From Alviniconcha marisindica (taxonomy: Eukaryota > Mollusca > Gastropoda > Provannidae): a stretch of DNA of 64,000 nucleotides. Positions 42,263 to 53,730 of this stretch are shown one piece after another. A model generated the notes under the pieces. That model ran no database searches, was not told the origin of the DNA, and saw only the letters and a program-made list of their open reading frames with translations. The translations under genes were made by a program, and so were the position numbers. Where the stretch lies: the NCBI GenBank assembly GCA_018857735.1, contig JABMCL010002130.1:1152501-1216500 (forward strand). Direction: 5' to 3'. Each line of letters begins with the position of its first letter. The first letter of the stretch is position 1.

Positions 42263-42547
42263 ACGAGGAAAGGAAAAGACAGGTTATAGTGTTGCTGGCG
42301 AAGGAGTGACAAAACGTGCAGCGAGTGGACCTTTCGGCACGTTCTGTCACCACATAGTGACAAAGCGTGCCGGAGTGACAACACATGCAGGCTGTGCATC
42401 AAATTTGACACGTTTTGTCACCTTAGTGACAAAACGTGCCATAGTGACAAAACGTGCCATAGTGACAAAACGTGCCGCAACAGCGTGCATGCGGAGAGCT
42501 CGCAGCAGTGTGAAGAGAATGTTCTCGCTCTCTCCGGGGACAAGCTC

Positions 42548-42722
42548 CGGCTGAACATCAGGAAGGCTGACACTGACGGCTGACACTGAAGGCTGCCACT
42601 GAAGGCTGACACTGAAGGATGACACTGAAGCGTGACACTGAAGGCTGACACTGAAGGCTGACACTGAAGGATGACACTGAAGCGTGACACTGAAGGCTGA
42701 CACTGAAGGATGACACTGAAGC
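42548..42722 (+). repeat. 13-bp minisatellite, about 13 units
   Basis: Units GGCTGACACTGAA, GGATGACACTGAA and GCGTGACACTGAA alternate in a three-unit pattern. The array starts about 65 bases outside the right end of the foldback element. Confidence 0.93.
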
Positions 42723-43249
42723 GGTGCATCGACTGGGAAGGGAACAGCAAAGGGCACACCGCGCGGGTTCATTGTGCGTTTTGTGTCATGGGGAAACCGG
42801 GACCTGATCATTCATAGCTGCAAGAAACTGCATGGTGTAGGACTTCTTGTTGTTGAAGACTTGTCACCTCGAACATATGCACTGCTCTGTAATGTTAAGG
42901 CTGACACCGAGATGTGTAAGCTGCCGTGAGGGGGGGTCAAGACAACTTGCTATTTTATCAAAGACATGGATTATGAAGTGAAACAAAGCGATGTGATGTC
43001 TCTTTCTAGGTTATGTTCTGAACTTGTTTACTGCAAAACAATGCCGGTACTACCTGCAAGTATTGGATGGTGGTTGGCTCAGTGTGCCCTTGTGGCTGGT
43101 GATTGTCTCGTTTGGAGTAAACACTCGGTCAGTGTTTTGATTATGGTCACTGTCACTGTTGTTAGTGTAATGTAAGTGGTAATGTTATCAAGTTTGAATG
43201 GAGGTTACATGGTAGAGGGATCCAGTGGTGTGAAATTGTGAAACACTTA

Positions 43250-45410
43250 AAGAAATGACATTTAACTGTAGTGGGGTTACACGAAAGGAAATATGCTTTC
43301 GAAAACTTGAGACAGCAGAAATCCAGTATTATCTCCTTACAGGAAACACACTTAAAATTTGCAGCTGAGCGTTTTGTCAGGTCAGGCTGGGTTACGAGTG
43401 TTTCCTGTCAGGTGCAGAAACAAAGAAAAATGACGTAGCAGTATTGTTTGATAACACAATTCAACCTAGTGTTAAAGGTTTTAGAAACCCCAGTGGATGT
43501 TTTTATACTAATTCATGGATGCTGATTTAAAACAAAACAAACAACAACAAAAAAAACGTATTATCCTTGTAAATGCATATGGCCCAAGCAGCGCCACTTC
43601 TGTCTTTATTTTATTTTTTATTTTTTATTGTCTTAATCAGGAAAATTGAACATATGGAAAAACAGCTTACTATTACTGGTGGAGACTGAAATGTATTGTT
43701 AAACATGAATATGGATGCGCGTAATTATCAGCCCCTTTGCTTACAATGGAGGATAGAGAGACAAGTGAAGGACAGATAACTTATACAGAAAAAAAGTCCT
43801 AGGTTTGATGGTTTTACTTCAAAATTCCACAATTTCTTCTCCAGAGATATCGGACATTTTCTGGTTCGGTCTGTTAACTGCGGATTTAAAAATAAACATA
43901 TGTCAGTAACCCAAAGACATGGGACCATTACATATATTCCAAAGGAAGGCAAACCCAAACACCTCTTGAAAAACTGGAGACCTATACCGCTACTACACAC
44001 AGCCTACAAAATGTTTCCTTGTGTATTGCAAATAGACTCAAGGTAATGCTGTCAAAAAGTATTCAGAAATATCCAAACACATAAAAGTTTCAAAAGAACG
44101 CTATTTATTATGAGGAAAAAAAATAATCTGTAAATCTTATGGGTAATCCCCTTTATAAAGTATTCAGAAAGATCACAAATAGTTTATGAAAGGACTGTTA
44201 TATGATGTACTGCAGTGTGCTGAAATAAAAAGATATGCCTGGTGGGCTGTCATGGTAGATTTTGAAAAAGCGTTCGACAGTGTCTCAGGGACCTTTATTA
44301 GACTTCGTAAACTTTGGTCCAGAATAAAAGAGTGTGTTGACGCTTTTTAAGCAAATGCAAGTAGCTGCGTTTCAGTCAATGGACACTGCCCCAGTTGTTT
44401 TCACACAGGCAGAGGGGTCAGACGGGGTGATCCACTACCTCCCTGCTGAAGCGTTGTCTATAATGATTGACAGAAACGAAAACCTCAAGGATACAAACAA
44501 CAAAGACATCCTGTTACAACTTGCAAATGACACTAACTCTGTTTGGATGGCAGTGAAGAAACGTTTTATTAAAGTATGCAGACGCTTACAAATATACTCT
44601 TATTTCTGGATTGAAAGTAAATGATGTTAAGATTAGATGGTAAGGATTGGTAGCAGAAAAAAAGTCTCAGGTGCGTTGTTTAAGGGATGTGAATTTCTGT
44701 TGGGACCCTGGTATTTTTAAATTCTCAACGGACGTCCAACATGTCACTTCAGTCAATTATGAAGGAAAACTAACAGAAATTAAGAGAATTTTGAACACGT
44801 GGAGTAAACGCAGATTACTCCCCTGGGAAAGATTACTGTGATTAGAACCTTGGCACTGTCAAGATTAATATACCTATTTCTTAACCTTCCTCGTCCTCCA
44901 GGTGACTTCTGGCATGAACTCGATATGCTATTATTCCAGTTCCTGTGGAATGGAAAGCAGAGTAAGATTAACAGGAAAATTGTCCGCCAGTCATATGAGG
45001 ATGGAGGACTAGGGATGGTAGATGTTTTTACAGTCTTGTCATTTACGAACATTTGTTGGCCACGAAGACTGATGTCTGAACGTTCTGGTCTAGGTGATGA
45101 AGTGTTTAAACTGTTCCATGGCTTGCACAAGCTAAAACTACTGGGTTGTGAATTTGCAAATGAGCCTATGCAACAGATATATAACCCTTTCGGGAAGGAT
45201 GTTCTAAAACATAGCAAGAAACTTTATACAAAATGTTTACCAGAAAATAATCATCATTTTGTTTTGTCAGAATGCATACACTACAATGTCAGTGTTACAG
45301 TTAACAAAAAGGTTGTTTACGTCAAGGACTGGTTTGATGCTGGCATTGTATTTACACACTACGTAACGTATAATAATGACGATTACCTCACTTTTGAACA
45401 ATTTAAATAG
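43250..45410 (+). mobile_element. Decayed Tx1/L1-like LINE (endonuclease and reverse transcriptase remnants)
   Basis: Remnants in order over many frame breaks and stops: an endonuclease start with a LQETH-like motif (about 43,330), a GPDGFT-like region (FDGFTSKFHNFFSRDIGHF, about 43,805), VTQRHGTITYIPKEGKPKHL and LKNWRPIPLLHTAYKM (about 43,910-44,010). Then VDFEKAFDSV (about 44,252) for RT region A, and a degraded GRGVRRGDPL-like region B (about 44,410). RDVNFCWDPGIFKF, NYEGKLTEIKRILNTWSKR and LSRLIYLFLNLPRPPGDFWH lead to FQFLWNGKQSKINRKIVRQS, with YEDGGLGMVDVF following (44,685-45,020). This ordered set is typical of Tx1/L1-group elements. The FADD box is not recognisable. The copy is dead. 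Confidence 0.88.
44056..44170. mobile_element. 87-bp insertion of the dispersed repeat with 14-bp target-site duplication
   Basis: AAAGTATTCAGAAA occurs at 44,056-44,069 and again at 44,157-44,170. The 87 bases between them (TATCCAAACACATAAAAGTT, GAACGCTATTTATTATGAGG, TTATGGGTAATCCCCTTTAT) are a copy of the family at 40,605. Removing insert and one duplicate restores a continuous Tx1-like LINE sequence. A 14-bp duplication is typical of LINE-type target-primed insertion. Confidence 0.75.
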
Positions 45411-45514
45411 CTATTCCTAAATGCCATAACTTTTTCTTTATTTTTTTTACATACGGAGGTGTCATTGGCGCTATAAAGAAATGGCAACACATAATAACAA
45501 TAGATAACAATAGA

Positions 45515-45720
<206 letters not shown>

Positions 45721-45847
45721 AGACCAAGGTATAATTAATAGCCAATTACAAAGTACAAGAACCAAAAGTGTGGATGTACATTCTGTCATATCCTATGGCG
45801 TCCCTTCTGGTGCTCGAAGGTGGAACCATAATTTTGGATTAAACTAG

Positions 45848-45849
<2 letters not shown>

Positions 45850-45884
<35 letters not shown>

Positions 45885-45894
45885 CACACATAAT

Positions 45895-45977
<83 letters not shown>
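45850..45977 (+). repeat. (CA)n and long (TA)n microsatellite
   Basis: About 16 CA, then about 37 TA with one interruption. The TA tract is self-complementary. Confidence 0.97.
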
Positions 45978-45982
<5 letters not shown>

Positions 45983-46215
45983 ACTCACTTTTATTTAATT
46001 CTAAACCCTGTATATACGGATGGGCCACCTTCGTCACAATGAAAGCACTCTGCAGATATATGTACATGTATGGGTGGATGTGTGTCTGTCACAATGTGAG
46101 TTCTAAATTTATTATCATTAATAGCTGCACATTGCTGCTTATGTGGTTCTACTTTACAATGGTCTTGTTTGTTCTATCTTCTCCCTCCCAGGTTTTGTTT
46201 TTCCTCCATTTTTCA

Positions 46216-46228
46216 CGCACGCACGCAT

Positions 46229-46282
<54 letters not shown>

Positions 46283-46300
46283 CACACACACACGCACGCA
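46216..46300 (+). repeat. (CA)n microsatellite
   Basis: About 28 CA units flanked by GCAC. Confidence 0.95.
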
Positions 46301-46659
46301 CACACTTTCCAGTCAAATTCAAACTGGATATCATTTGTTCCATGTAAGCACATACATACAATTATACAGTTATCAATTAAGGTGTGTCAAGAATTGGTTT
46401 CTGCTCAGCTTCAGGTCTCCGATTCTTATCTGTGCTGTGTAGAACTGCAATGATGTGAAGAGAGAGCGAAAGGTATATTGCAATGGATGGAGGCATGTTT
46501 CTGAATAAATGCCCCCACAATGGTGTGCTTGGCAAAGAAAACAAAGAAAGAAAAATAAAACGACACAAACGATGAGTAAAGAATAAGAGCGAACATCATT
46601 AATCATTTGGTACTGTCGAGGAAAGAAAAGAAAAACTAAACTAAACAAAAACCAGTGAC

Positions 46660-46940
46660 GCCAAAGCACGTACTATGATCGATTTAAAAAGTCCTGTTTT
46701 AGAATTATTAATGCTAATGACGGCTATTTCTAAAGCGAGATTCTTAAGACAAAAAAGACACACACACGTATTATGATCGATTTAAAAATCCAGTTTTAGA
46801 ATTAGAAATAGCCGTCAGTATCATTGATATTTCTAAAACCGGACTTTAAAAAACCCAGTGACAACAAACCACGTATTATGATCGATTTAAAAAGTCCAGT
46901 TTTAGAATTATCAATGCTAATGACGGCTATATCTAAAGCG
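46660..46940. repeat. Three copies of a 70-base repeat, the middle one containing an inverted segment
   Basis: TATGATCGATTTAAAAAGTC followed by GTTTTAGAATTAT and GCTAATGACGGCTAT occurs at 46,678 and 46,877. In the copy at 46,772, after GTTTTAGAATTA, the sequence turns into the reverse complement: GAAATAGCCGTCAGTATCAT and ATTTCTAAAACCGGACTTT. Confidence 0.8.
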
Positions 46941-46997
46941 CCAATCCTTTGAAGTTGCAAGTACCTTACAAAGACGTGAACAACATGAAAGGGAACG

Positions 46998-47106
<109 letters not shown>

Positions 47107-47164
47107 CAAACAAACAAACTAACAAATTTTAAAAACAAGCTATAGTCCAGAGTTAGTACTCCGC

Positions 47165-48845
47165 CGGACTGCAATCCCGTCTAAATGTACAAACACACAC
47201 TTACAGCACTCCAGTCTAAATGTACAAATACACACTTACAGCACTCCAGTCTAAATGTACAAACACACACTTACTGCACTCCAGTCTAAATGTACAAACA
47301 CACACTACTGCCTCCAGTCTAAATGTACAAACACACACTTACTGCACTCCAGTCTAAATGTACAAACACACACTTACTGCACTCCAGTCTAAATGTACAA
47401 ACACACTTACTGCACTCCAGTCTAAATGTACAAACACACACTTACTGCAATCCCGTCTAAATGTACAAACACACACTTACTGCACTCCAGTCTAAATGTA
47501 CAAACACACACTTACTGCACTCCAGTCTAAATGTACAAACACACACTTACTGCACTCCAGTCTAAATGTACAAACACACACATACTGCGCTCCAGTCTAA
47601 ATGTACAAGCACACACTCACTGCACTCCAGTCTAAATGTACAAACACACACTTACTGCACTCCAGTCTAAATGTACAAACACACACTTACTGCATTCCAG
47701 TCTAAATGTACAAACACACACTTACTGCACTCTAGTCTAAATGTACAAACACACACTTACTGTACTCCAGTCTATATGTACAAACACACACTTACTGCAC
47801 TCCCGTCTAAATGTACAAACACACACTTACTGCACTCCAGTCTAAATGTACAAACACACACTTACTGCACTCCAGTCTAAATGTACAAACACACACATAC
47901 TGCGCTCCAGTCTAAATGTACAAACACACACTCACTGCACTCCAGTCTAAATGTACAAATACACACTTACTGTACTCCAGTCTAAATGTACAAACACACA
48001 CTTACTGCACTCCCGTCTAAATGTACAAACACACACTTACTGCACTCCAGTCTAAATGTACAAACGCACACTCACTGCACTCCAGTCTAAATGTACAAAT
48101 ACACACTTACAGCACTCCAGTCTAAATGTACAAACACACACTTACTGCACTCCAGTCTAAATGTACAAACACACACTTACTGTACTCCAGTCTAAATGTA
48201 CAAACACACTCACTGCACTCCAGTCTAAATGTACAAACACACACTTACAGCACTCCAGTCTAAATGTACAAACACACACCTACTGCACCCCAGTCTAAAT
48301 GTACAAACACACACCTACTGCACCCCAGCCTAAATGTACAAACACACACTTACTGCACTCCAGTCTAAATGTACAAACACACACTTACTGCACTCCAGTC
48401 TAAATGTACAAACACACACTCACTGCACTCCAGTCTAAATGTACAAATACACACTTACAGCACTCCAGTCTAAATGTACAAACACACACATACTGCACTC
48501 CAGTCTAAATGTACAAATACACACTTACAGCACTCCAGTCTAAATGTACAAACACACACTACTGCACTCCAGTCTAAATGTACAAACACACACTTACTGC
48601 ACTCCAGTCTAAATGTACAAACACACACATACTGCACTCCAGTCTAAATGTACAAATACACACTTACAGCACTCCAGTCTAAATGTACAAACACACACCT
48701 ACTGCACTCCAGTCTAAATGTACAAACACACACTTACTGCACTCCAGTCTAAATGTACAAACACACACTTACTGCACTCCAGTCTAAATGTACAAAGACA
48801 CACTTACAGCACTCCAGTCTAAATGTACAAACACACTTACTGTTA
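47165..48845 (-). repeat. 35-bp minisatellite with splice-site-like units, about 48 copies
   Basis: On the plus strand units are CTCCAGTCTAAATGTACAAA plus CACACACTTACTGCA. On the minus strand each carries GCA|GTAAGTGTG (donor-like) and TTTGTACATTTAG (acceptor-like) with ACTGGAGTGCA between. The last unit coincides with the donor of the candidate exon at 48,841, so the array appears to have grown from that exon-intron boundary. Confidence 0.93.
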
Positions 48846-48940
48846 TGGGTGAAGCAGCGGCCAAAAGCACAGGCTGGTTGTGGGTTGGCACGAGCTGGGA
48901 TAGTCAGCAGACTGAGGACAGCCAGCAGGACAGTTTTCAC
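48841..48940 (-). CDS. Candidate exon with signal-peptide-like sequence (weak)
   Basis: The minus-strand reading is VKTVLLAVLSLLTIPARANP, then QPACAFGRCFTHN. It has a basic start, a Leu/Val core and a small-residue ARA site, followed by two Cys. The exon would end at AACA|GTAAGTGTG (donor at 48,840). The start codon position is GTG, not ATG, and no in-frame ATG lies between it and the upstream TAA at about 49,020. So either the Met comes from an upstream exon or this is a decayed first exon. Frame beyond the donor runs into the minisatellite. No downstream exon was identified; the family is not recognised. Confidence 0.3.
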
Positions 48941-49164
48941 TTCACTGCCGATGGCTCCAGGAACGAGTTCGGTAGCTGACAGCCCGACTGCTGGACCACT
49001 GACCGCTGACCAGTATGACAGTTAAGGCGTGAATCCTGTCCTCAAGACAACGACGGCTGCTGGAGGCAGTGGCCCGGGGCTCTAGTCGGCGGCCTGAGAC
49101 TGACTGTCGTGACTGTCGTGACTGTCGTGACGAATCGAGCGCCAGGATCGTCGCGTGTGTGACT

Positions 49165-49235
49165 GGTTGTTGTGTTAAATTTAACACAAGCGTGTTTGAA
49201 TGTTTGTTGTGTTAAAATTTAACGCAAGCGTGTTC
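49165..49235. promoter_or_regulatory. Paired TTAAATTTAA palindromes
   Basis: TGTGTTAAATTTAACACA (perfect 18-bp palindrome) is followed about 38 bases later by TGTGTTAAAATTTAACGCA, each with AAGCGTGTT next to it. They sit about 230-290 bases upstream (minus strand) of the candidate exon. A dimeric transcription factor site is possible but not shown. Confidence 0.3.
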
Positions 49236-50400
49236 GCCTTCCGTTCGGTCAAAGAGTTAAGGGAGCAGCGTGGTCCGCGAAGGGAAACGACAAGGACAGC
49301 GCGGGACCAGGCCCGGCTCTTTAGTGCCAAGTCCGTCCATCTGTGCGGAATGAAAGAAACGTGGCTGTCTGGATGATAACGACGTCAGTGCTGAGTACGG
49401 CGGTTGACACCACCTGGCAGGCAGTGCCGCCCGGAGATGCCAGACACTCTCCAGACAAACGCGGCTCGGCCAGCGCGCACTTGACCTTTGTCCAGCACCG
49501 TCATACCCGCCGCTGTGACTCAGCAGACGTCACGAGGAGGCTTTGGTGTGTGACGTAGGCCGCGGACGGTCGACTGAGAAGAGAAAGTGATTTACAGTGA
49601 ACGGTGAGAAACACTTCAGGTGCTTCAAACAGCTGACTCGGTAAAAACTTGACTATGTGAAACGAGATCGGCAAACCTTGATTCAGAAGTGCGTCTAGTG
49701 TCTTTTGTGTTGTTAGCGGTGTCTTGACAAGGTGCATCGTAATGAGTCTCGTCCAGCCTCTGTCGTGTTAATATAACGCTCGGCACACCTTTGAAAGAAA
49801 TCTTTTCAGTCCCAGATTTCACCTGGCGGTGACAGCGGCACGGCTTCAGCAACGACAAGCGTTGGCAGCGGGCAGATCAATACAGCAAGGCAGTGATCCC
49901 CCAAAGCAACGAGATTGTCAAGCGGCCGTGGAGCAGCATTTTGCTCAAGAACACCCGGGTAACTAAGCAGGGCAGAGTGCTGGTACCCACGTCAACCTCC
50001 GGTCAGCGGCCGACTGAGATACACGCGTCATGTATTGTCTTTGTGCGTGGAGACGGCGCAGTAAGTGAATACTACTCACGCCTCGCGACAGAGGAGTGGC
50101 GGAGAGACGGGCGGGCACAGCGGCGGCGGGCGAAGCAATGAACCACCGTGACGGCGCTGCTGTGCCGACAGAACCAACGTTGGCACTCTCAGCCTCCAGC
50201 GCCAGCGTCAACTGCAGCCGCGACTAACGACGGAAAAAAAGTTTACACGTCTTCCTGTTTGCTGGTCGGCTTCTCTCTAACGCCCTCTTGTCTCAGGGGG
50301 GTGGGGAGGAGGGGGGTCGGAGGGGGTGCTGGCGGGGACCAAGATCCTGGGAAGTTGGAAGTTAGAAAAGGAAACTGTAAAGGTTATATATATTTGTATA
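49236..50400. other. GC-rich single-copy region, no gene recognised
   Basis: CpG is frequent compared with the rest of the window, and both strands have open frames of 70-126 codons without recognisable domains. It could be a promoter region or 5' UTR; nothing firmer is supported. Confidence 0.3.
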
Positions 50401-50402
50401 TA

Positions 50403-50848
50403 CCGCTTTCCGGAACCTTCCTCCAAACTCTGCCAGATTTAATTATGCCACTGAAGGGGCACTCTTTATCTCCGCGCAGCTGTCCACCGACGCGGTCAGC
50501 GCCCTCCGAAAGGTTCGGTTACCGATAAGACTGTGGAAGCAACCTAGCGCCCAAGCACGCACGTAAACATGAGGCGCATCCACCCTCGGTAAAAAAGAAA
50601 AGAAAAAAAAGAAAAAAGAGTTCCGTCTCTATTCAAACGATTTTGGTTTTATTTGAGCTGGCGTAAGCAACATGGTCAGTTATAAAACAAACGTGTGATA
50701 TAATTTGAGTTGTTTGTAACAAACTTACTACTGTTTGAGCACCAACAAAAAAACTGCTCGTTAGCTGACAGTTTTCTGGACCCTATGGCGTAACTAAATA
50801 CGGCAGTGGTTGAAGGAAGGATGTCGTAAACCAGTACTTGGAGTTTGA
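50403..50848 (+). repeat. Dispersed repeat interrupted by an insertion
   Basis: CGCTTTCCGGAACCTTCCTC (50,404) and AAGGATGTCGTAAACCAGTA (50,816) are the two halves of the sequence that is continuous at 38,022-38,100. Confidence 0.65.
50428..50810. mobile_element. Candidate MITE with imperfect terminal inverted repeats
   Basis: The 380-base interruption begins CTCTGCCAGATTTAATTATG and ends, read from the other strand, CCACTGCCGTATTTAGTTAC. These are inverted at roughly 70-75%. The interior is AT-rich and non-coding. Comparison with 38,022-38,100 gives the approximate empty site; a target duplication is not clear. Confidence 0.45.
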
Positions 50849-51028
50849 ACTACACTGTCACCACCAAGATGACCCTCCATTCTTAGTTGTATTGATGTTG
50901 TATGCCTGTGATAAATAGATGAACCAACATCGAGAGACATTCCTTGTATTTTGTTTGTTGAGAACAAACTTCTTATGTCTAATGTCTTAAGATGGGGAGT
51001 GGTGCGAGCTATTTTAATGTTTCATGCA

Positions 51029-51055
51029 TGTGGGGGGGGGGGGGGGGGGGGGGGG
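51029..51055 (+). repeat. Poly-G tract
   Basis: About 25 G in a row. Confidence 0.95.
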
Positions 51056-51224
51056 CAAGCCACAAGACAGCGCCTATAAACAGCAATCGCTGAAGAGAAA
51101 GGAGAGCCAATGAGCTAATACGAAACTGAACCGACGTGCGATCGTGTACCACCTCAACTCTGCCCCTGGCCCAGACCGGCTCACACGTTTACATCTTTCT
51201 TTCGTTCCGTCGTACATGCCGCCT

Positions 51225-53730
51225 TAGCTCGGGCTGTGTCACAACACACTGACACCAGCAAGAACACCAAGGCTCGGACTGTGTCACAACACACTGACAC
51301 CAGCAAGAACACCAAGGCTCGGGCTGTGTCACAACACACTGACACCACCAAGAACACCAAGGCTCGGGCTGTGTCACAACACACTGACACCACCAAGAAC
51401 ACCAAGGCTCGGACTGTGTCACAACACACGGACACCAGCAAGAACACCAAGGCTCGGGCTGTGTCACAACACACTGACACCACCAAGAACACCAAGGCTC
51501 GGACTGTGTCACAACACACGGACACCACCAAGAACACCAAGGCTCGGGCTGTGTCACAACACACTGACACCAGCAAGAACACCAAGGCTCGGGCTGTGTC
51601 ACAACACACTGACCACCACGTCGGGCTGTGTCACAACACTGACACAGAAGAACACCAAGCTGGCTGTTCACAACACACTGGACACCAGCAAAACACCAAG
51701 GTAGGCTACACCTGACACAGCACACAAGCTTGGGCTTGTCACAACACACTGACACCAGCAAGAACACCAGGCTGGGCTGTGTCACAACACACTGACACCA
51801 GCAACAACACCAAGGATTGGGCTGATAACACACTGACGAAGAACACATGGCTGTGCCACACACTGACAAGCAAGAACACCAACGTTGGGCTGTGTCACAA
51901 CACACTGACACCAGCAAGAACACCAAGGCCTGGGCTGTGTCACAACACACTGACACCAGAAACAACACCAAGGCTTGGGCTGTGTCACAACACACTGACA
52001 CCAGCAAGAACACCTAGGCTTGGGCTGTGTCACAACACACTGACACCAGCAACAACACCAAGGATTGGGCTGTCACAACACACTGACACCAGCAAGAACA
52101 CCAAGGCTTGGGCTGTGTCACAACACACTGACACCAGCAAGAACACCAAGGATTGGGCTGTCACAACACACTGACACCAGCAAGAACACCAAGTCTTGGG
52201 CTGTGTCACAACACACTGACACCAGCAAGAACACCAAGGCTTGGGCTGTGTCACAACACACTGACACCAGCAAGAAAACCAAGGATTGGGCTGTGTCACA
52301 ACACACTGACACCAGCAACAACACCAAGGATTGGGCTGTCACAACACACTGACACCAGCAACAACACCAAATCATGGGCTGTGTAACAACACGCTGACAC
52401 CAGCAAGAACACCAAGGCTTGGGCTGTGTCACAACACACTGACACCAGAAACAACACCAAGGATTGGGCTGTCACAACACACTGACACCAGCAAGAACAC
52501 CAAGGCTTGGGCTGTGTCACAACACACTAACACCAGCAACAACACCAAGGCTTGGGCTGTGTCACAACACACTGACACCAGCAAGAACACCAAGGCTTGG
52601 GCTGTGTCACAACACACTGACACCAGCCCAAAGCTGCTGTGTCCACACGACAAGAAGAACACCAAGGCTCGGGCTGTGTCACAACACACTGACACCAGCA
52701 AGAACACCAAGGATTGGGCTGTTCCAACACTGACCCAGCAACAAAAAGGATGGCTCAAAACTGACACCAAACAAATGGCTGTGAACACGCTGACACAGCA
52801 AGAACACCAAGCTTGGGCTGTGTCACAACACACTGACACAGAAACACACAAGGGTGGCTGTCACACCACTACGCACGCTTGGGCTGTGTCACAACACACT
52901 GACACCAGAACAACACCAAGGTTTGGGCGTGTCACACACACTGACACCAGCAAGAACACCAAGTCTTGGGCTGTGTCACAACACACTGACACCAAAGAAC
53001 ACCAAGGGCTTGGGCTGTGTCACAACACACTGACACCAGCAAGAACACCAAGGATTGGGCTGTCACACAACACTGACACCAGCAAGAACACCAAGGCTTG
53101 GGCTGTGTCACAACACACTGACACCAGCAAAACACCAAGGCTTGGGCTGTGTCACAACACACTGACACCAGAAACAACACCAAGGATTGGGCTGTCACAG
53201 ACACACTGACACCAGCAAGAACACCAAGTCTTGGGCTTGTGTCACAACACACTGACACCAGCAAGAACACCAGGGCTTTGGGCTGTGTCACAACAAACTG
53301 ACACCAGCAAGAACACCAAGGCTTGAGTTGTGTCACAACACATTGACAGCAGCAAGAACATCACGGCTTGGGATGTGTCACAAAACACTGACACCAGCAA
53401 AACACCTAAGGCTTGGGCTGTGTCACACACACTGACACCAGCAAAACACCAAGGATTGGGCTGTCACAACACACTGACACCAGCAAGAACACCAAGTTGT
53501 GCTGGTGTCACAACACACTGACACCAGCAAGAACCAAGATCGGAACTGCTTCACAGTACACTGACCTTAGCAAAAAACAGTCGGTGTGAACCACGTGAAC
53601 AGCATAGTACGGCTCCAACCACGAACCACGAACACCTGGTGGCGGTCACAGAACATGACACAGAAGACACCAGGCTTGGGCTGTCTCAACACACTGACAC
53701 CAGCAAGAACACCAAGGATTGTTGTGGGCA
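51225..53730 (+). repeat. 45-bp minisatellite, about 55 units
   Basis: Units contain GGGCTGTGTCACAACACACT, GACACCAGCAAGAACACCAA and GGCT(T/C). The first eight units are almost perfect (GGCTCGG type); later ones are GGCTTGG type with shortened units (lacking GTGT) and a very degenerate zone at 51,620-51,870. 45 is a multiple of three, so many frames stay open; no gene is accepted. Confidence 0.97.

Larger units (their letters stand above)
40886..42482. mobile_element. Second foldback element: inverted GTTTTGTCACTA arrays enclosing microsatellites
   Basis: The left end (about 40,886-40,985) is TGTTGCGGCAC, then repeated CGTTTTGTCACTACGGCA units, then GTCACTAAGGTGACGAAACG. The right end (about 42,400-42,482) reads the same on the minus strand: TGTTGCGGCAC, repeated CGTTTTGTCACTATGGCA, then GTCACTAAGGTGACAAAACG. 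Each end can also fold on itself around the AAGG/CCTT centre. The interior is almost wholly GT, GA/GACA and CA microsatellite. No transposase is present. The terminal unit resembles the TTTTGTC half-site of the element at 8,960. Confidence 0.7.

Noticed and set aside
42966..43175. Open frame just upstream of the Tx1-like LINE as a host gene
   Set aside because: Short, without a domain, and probably part of the decayed LINE 5' region or chance.
50148..50528. 126-codon plus-strand frame in GC-rich DNA
   Set aside because: No recognisable domain, no splice or promoter support; GC-rich DNA has few stops by chance.
51181..53521. Many open frames across the 45-bp array (QHTDTSKNTKA and CQCVVTQP types)
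   Set aside because: Satellite read-through; frames break wherever unit length changes.
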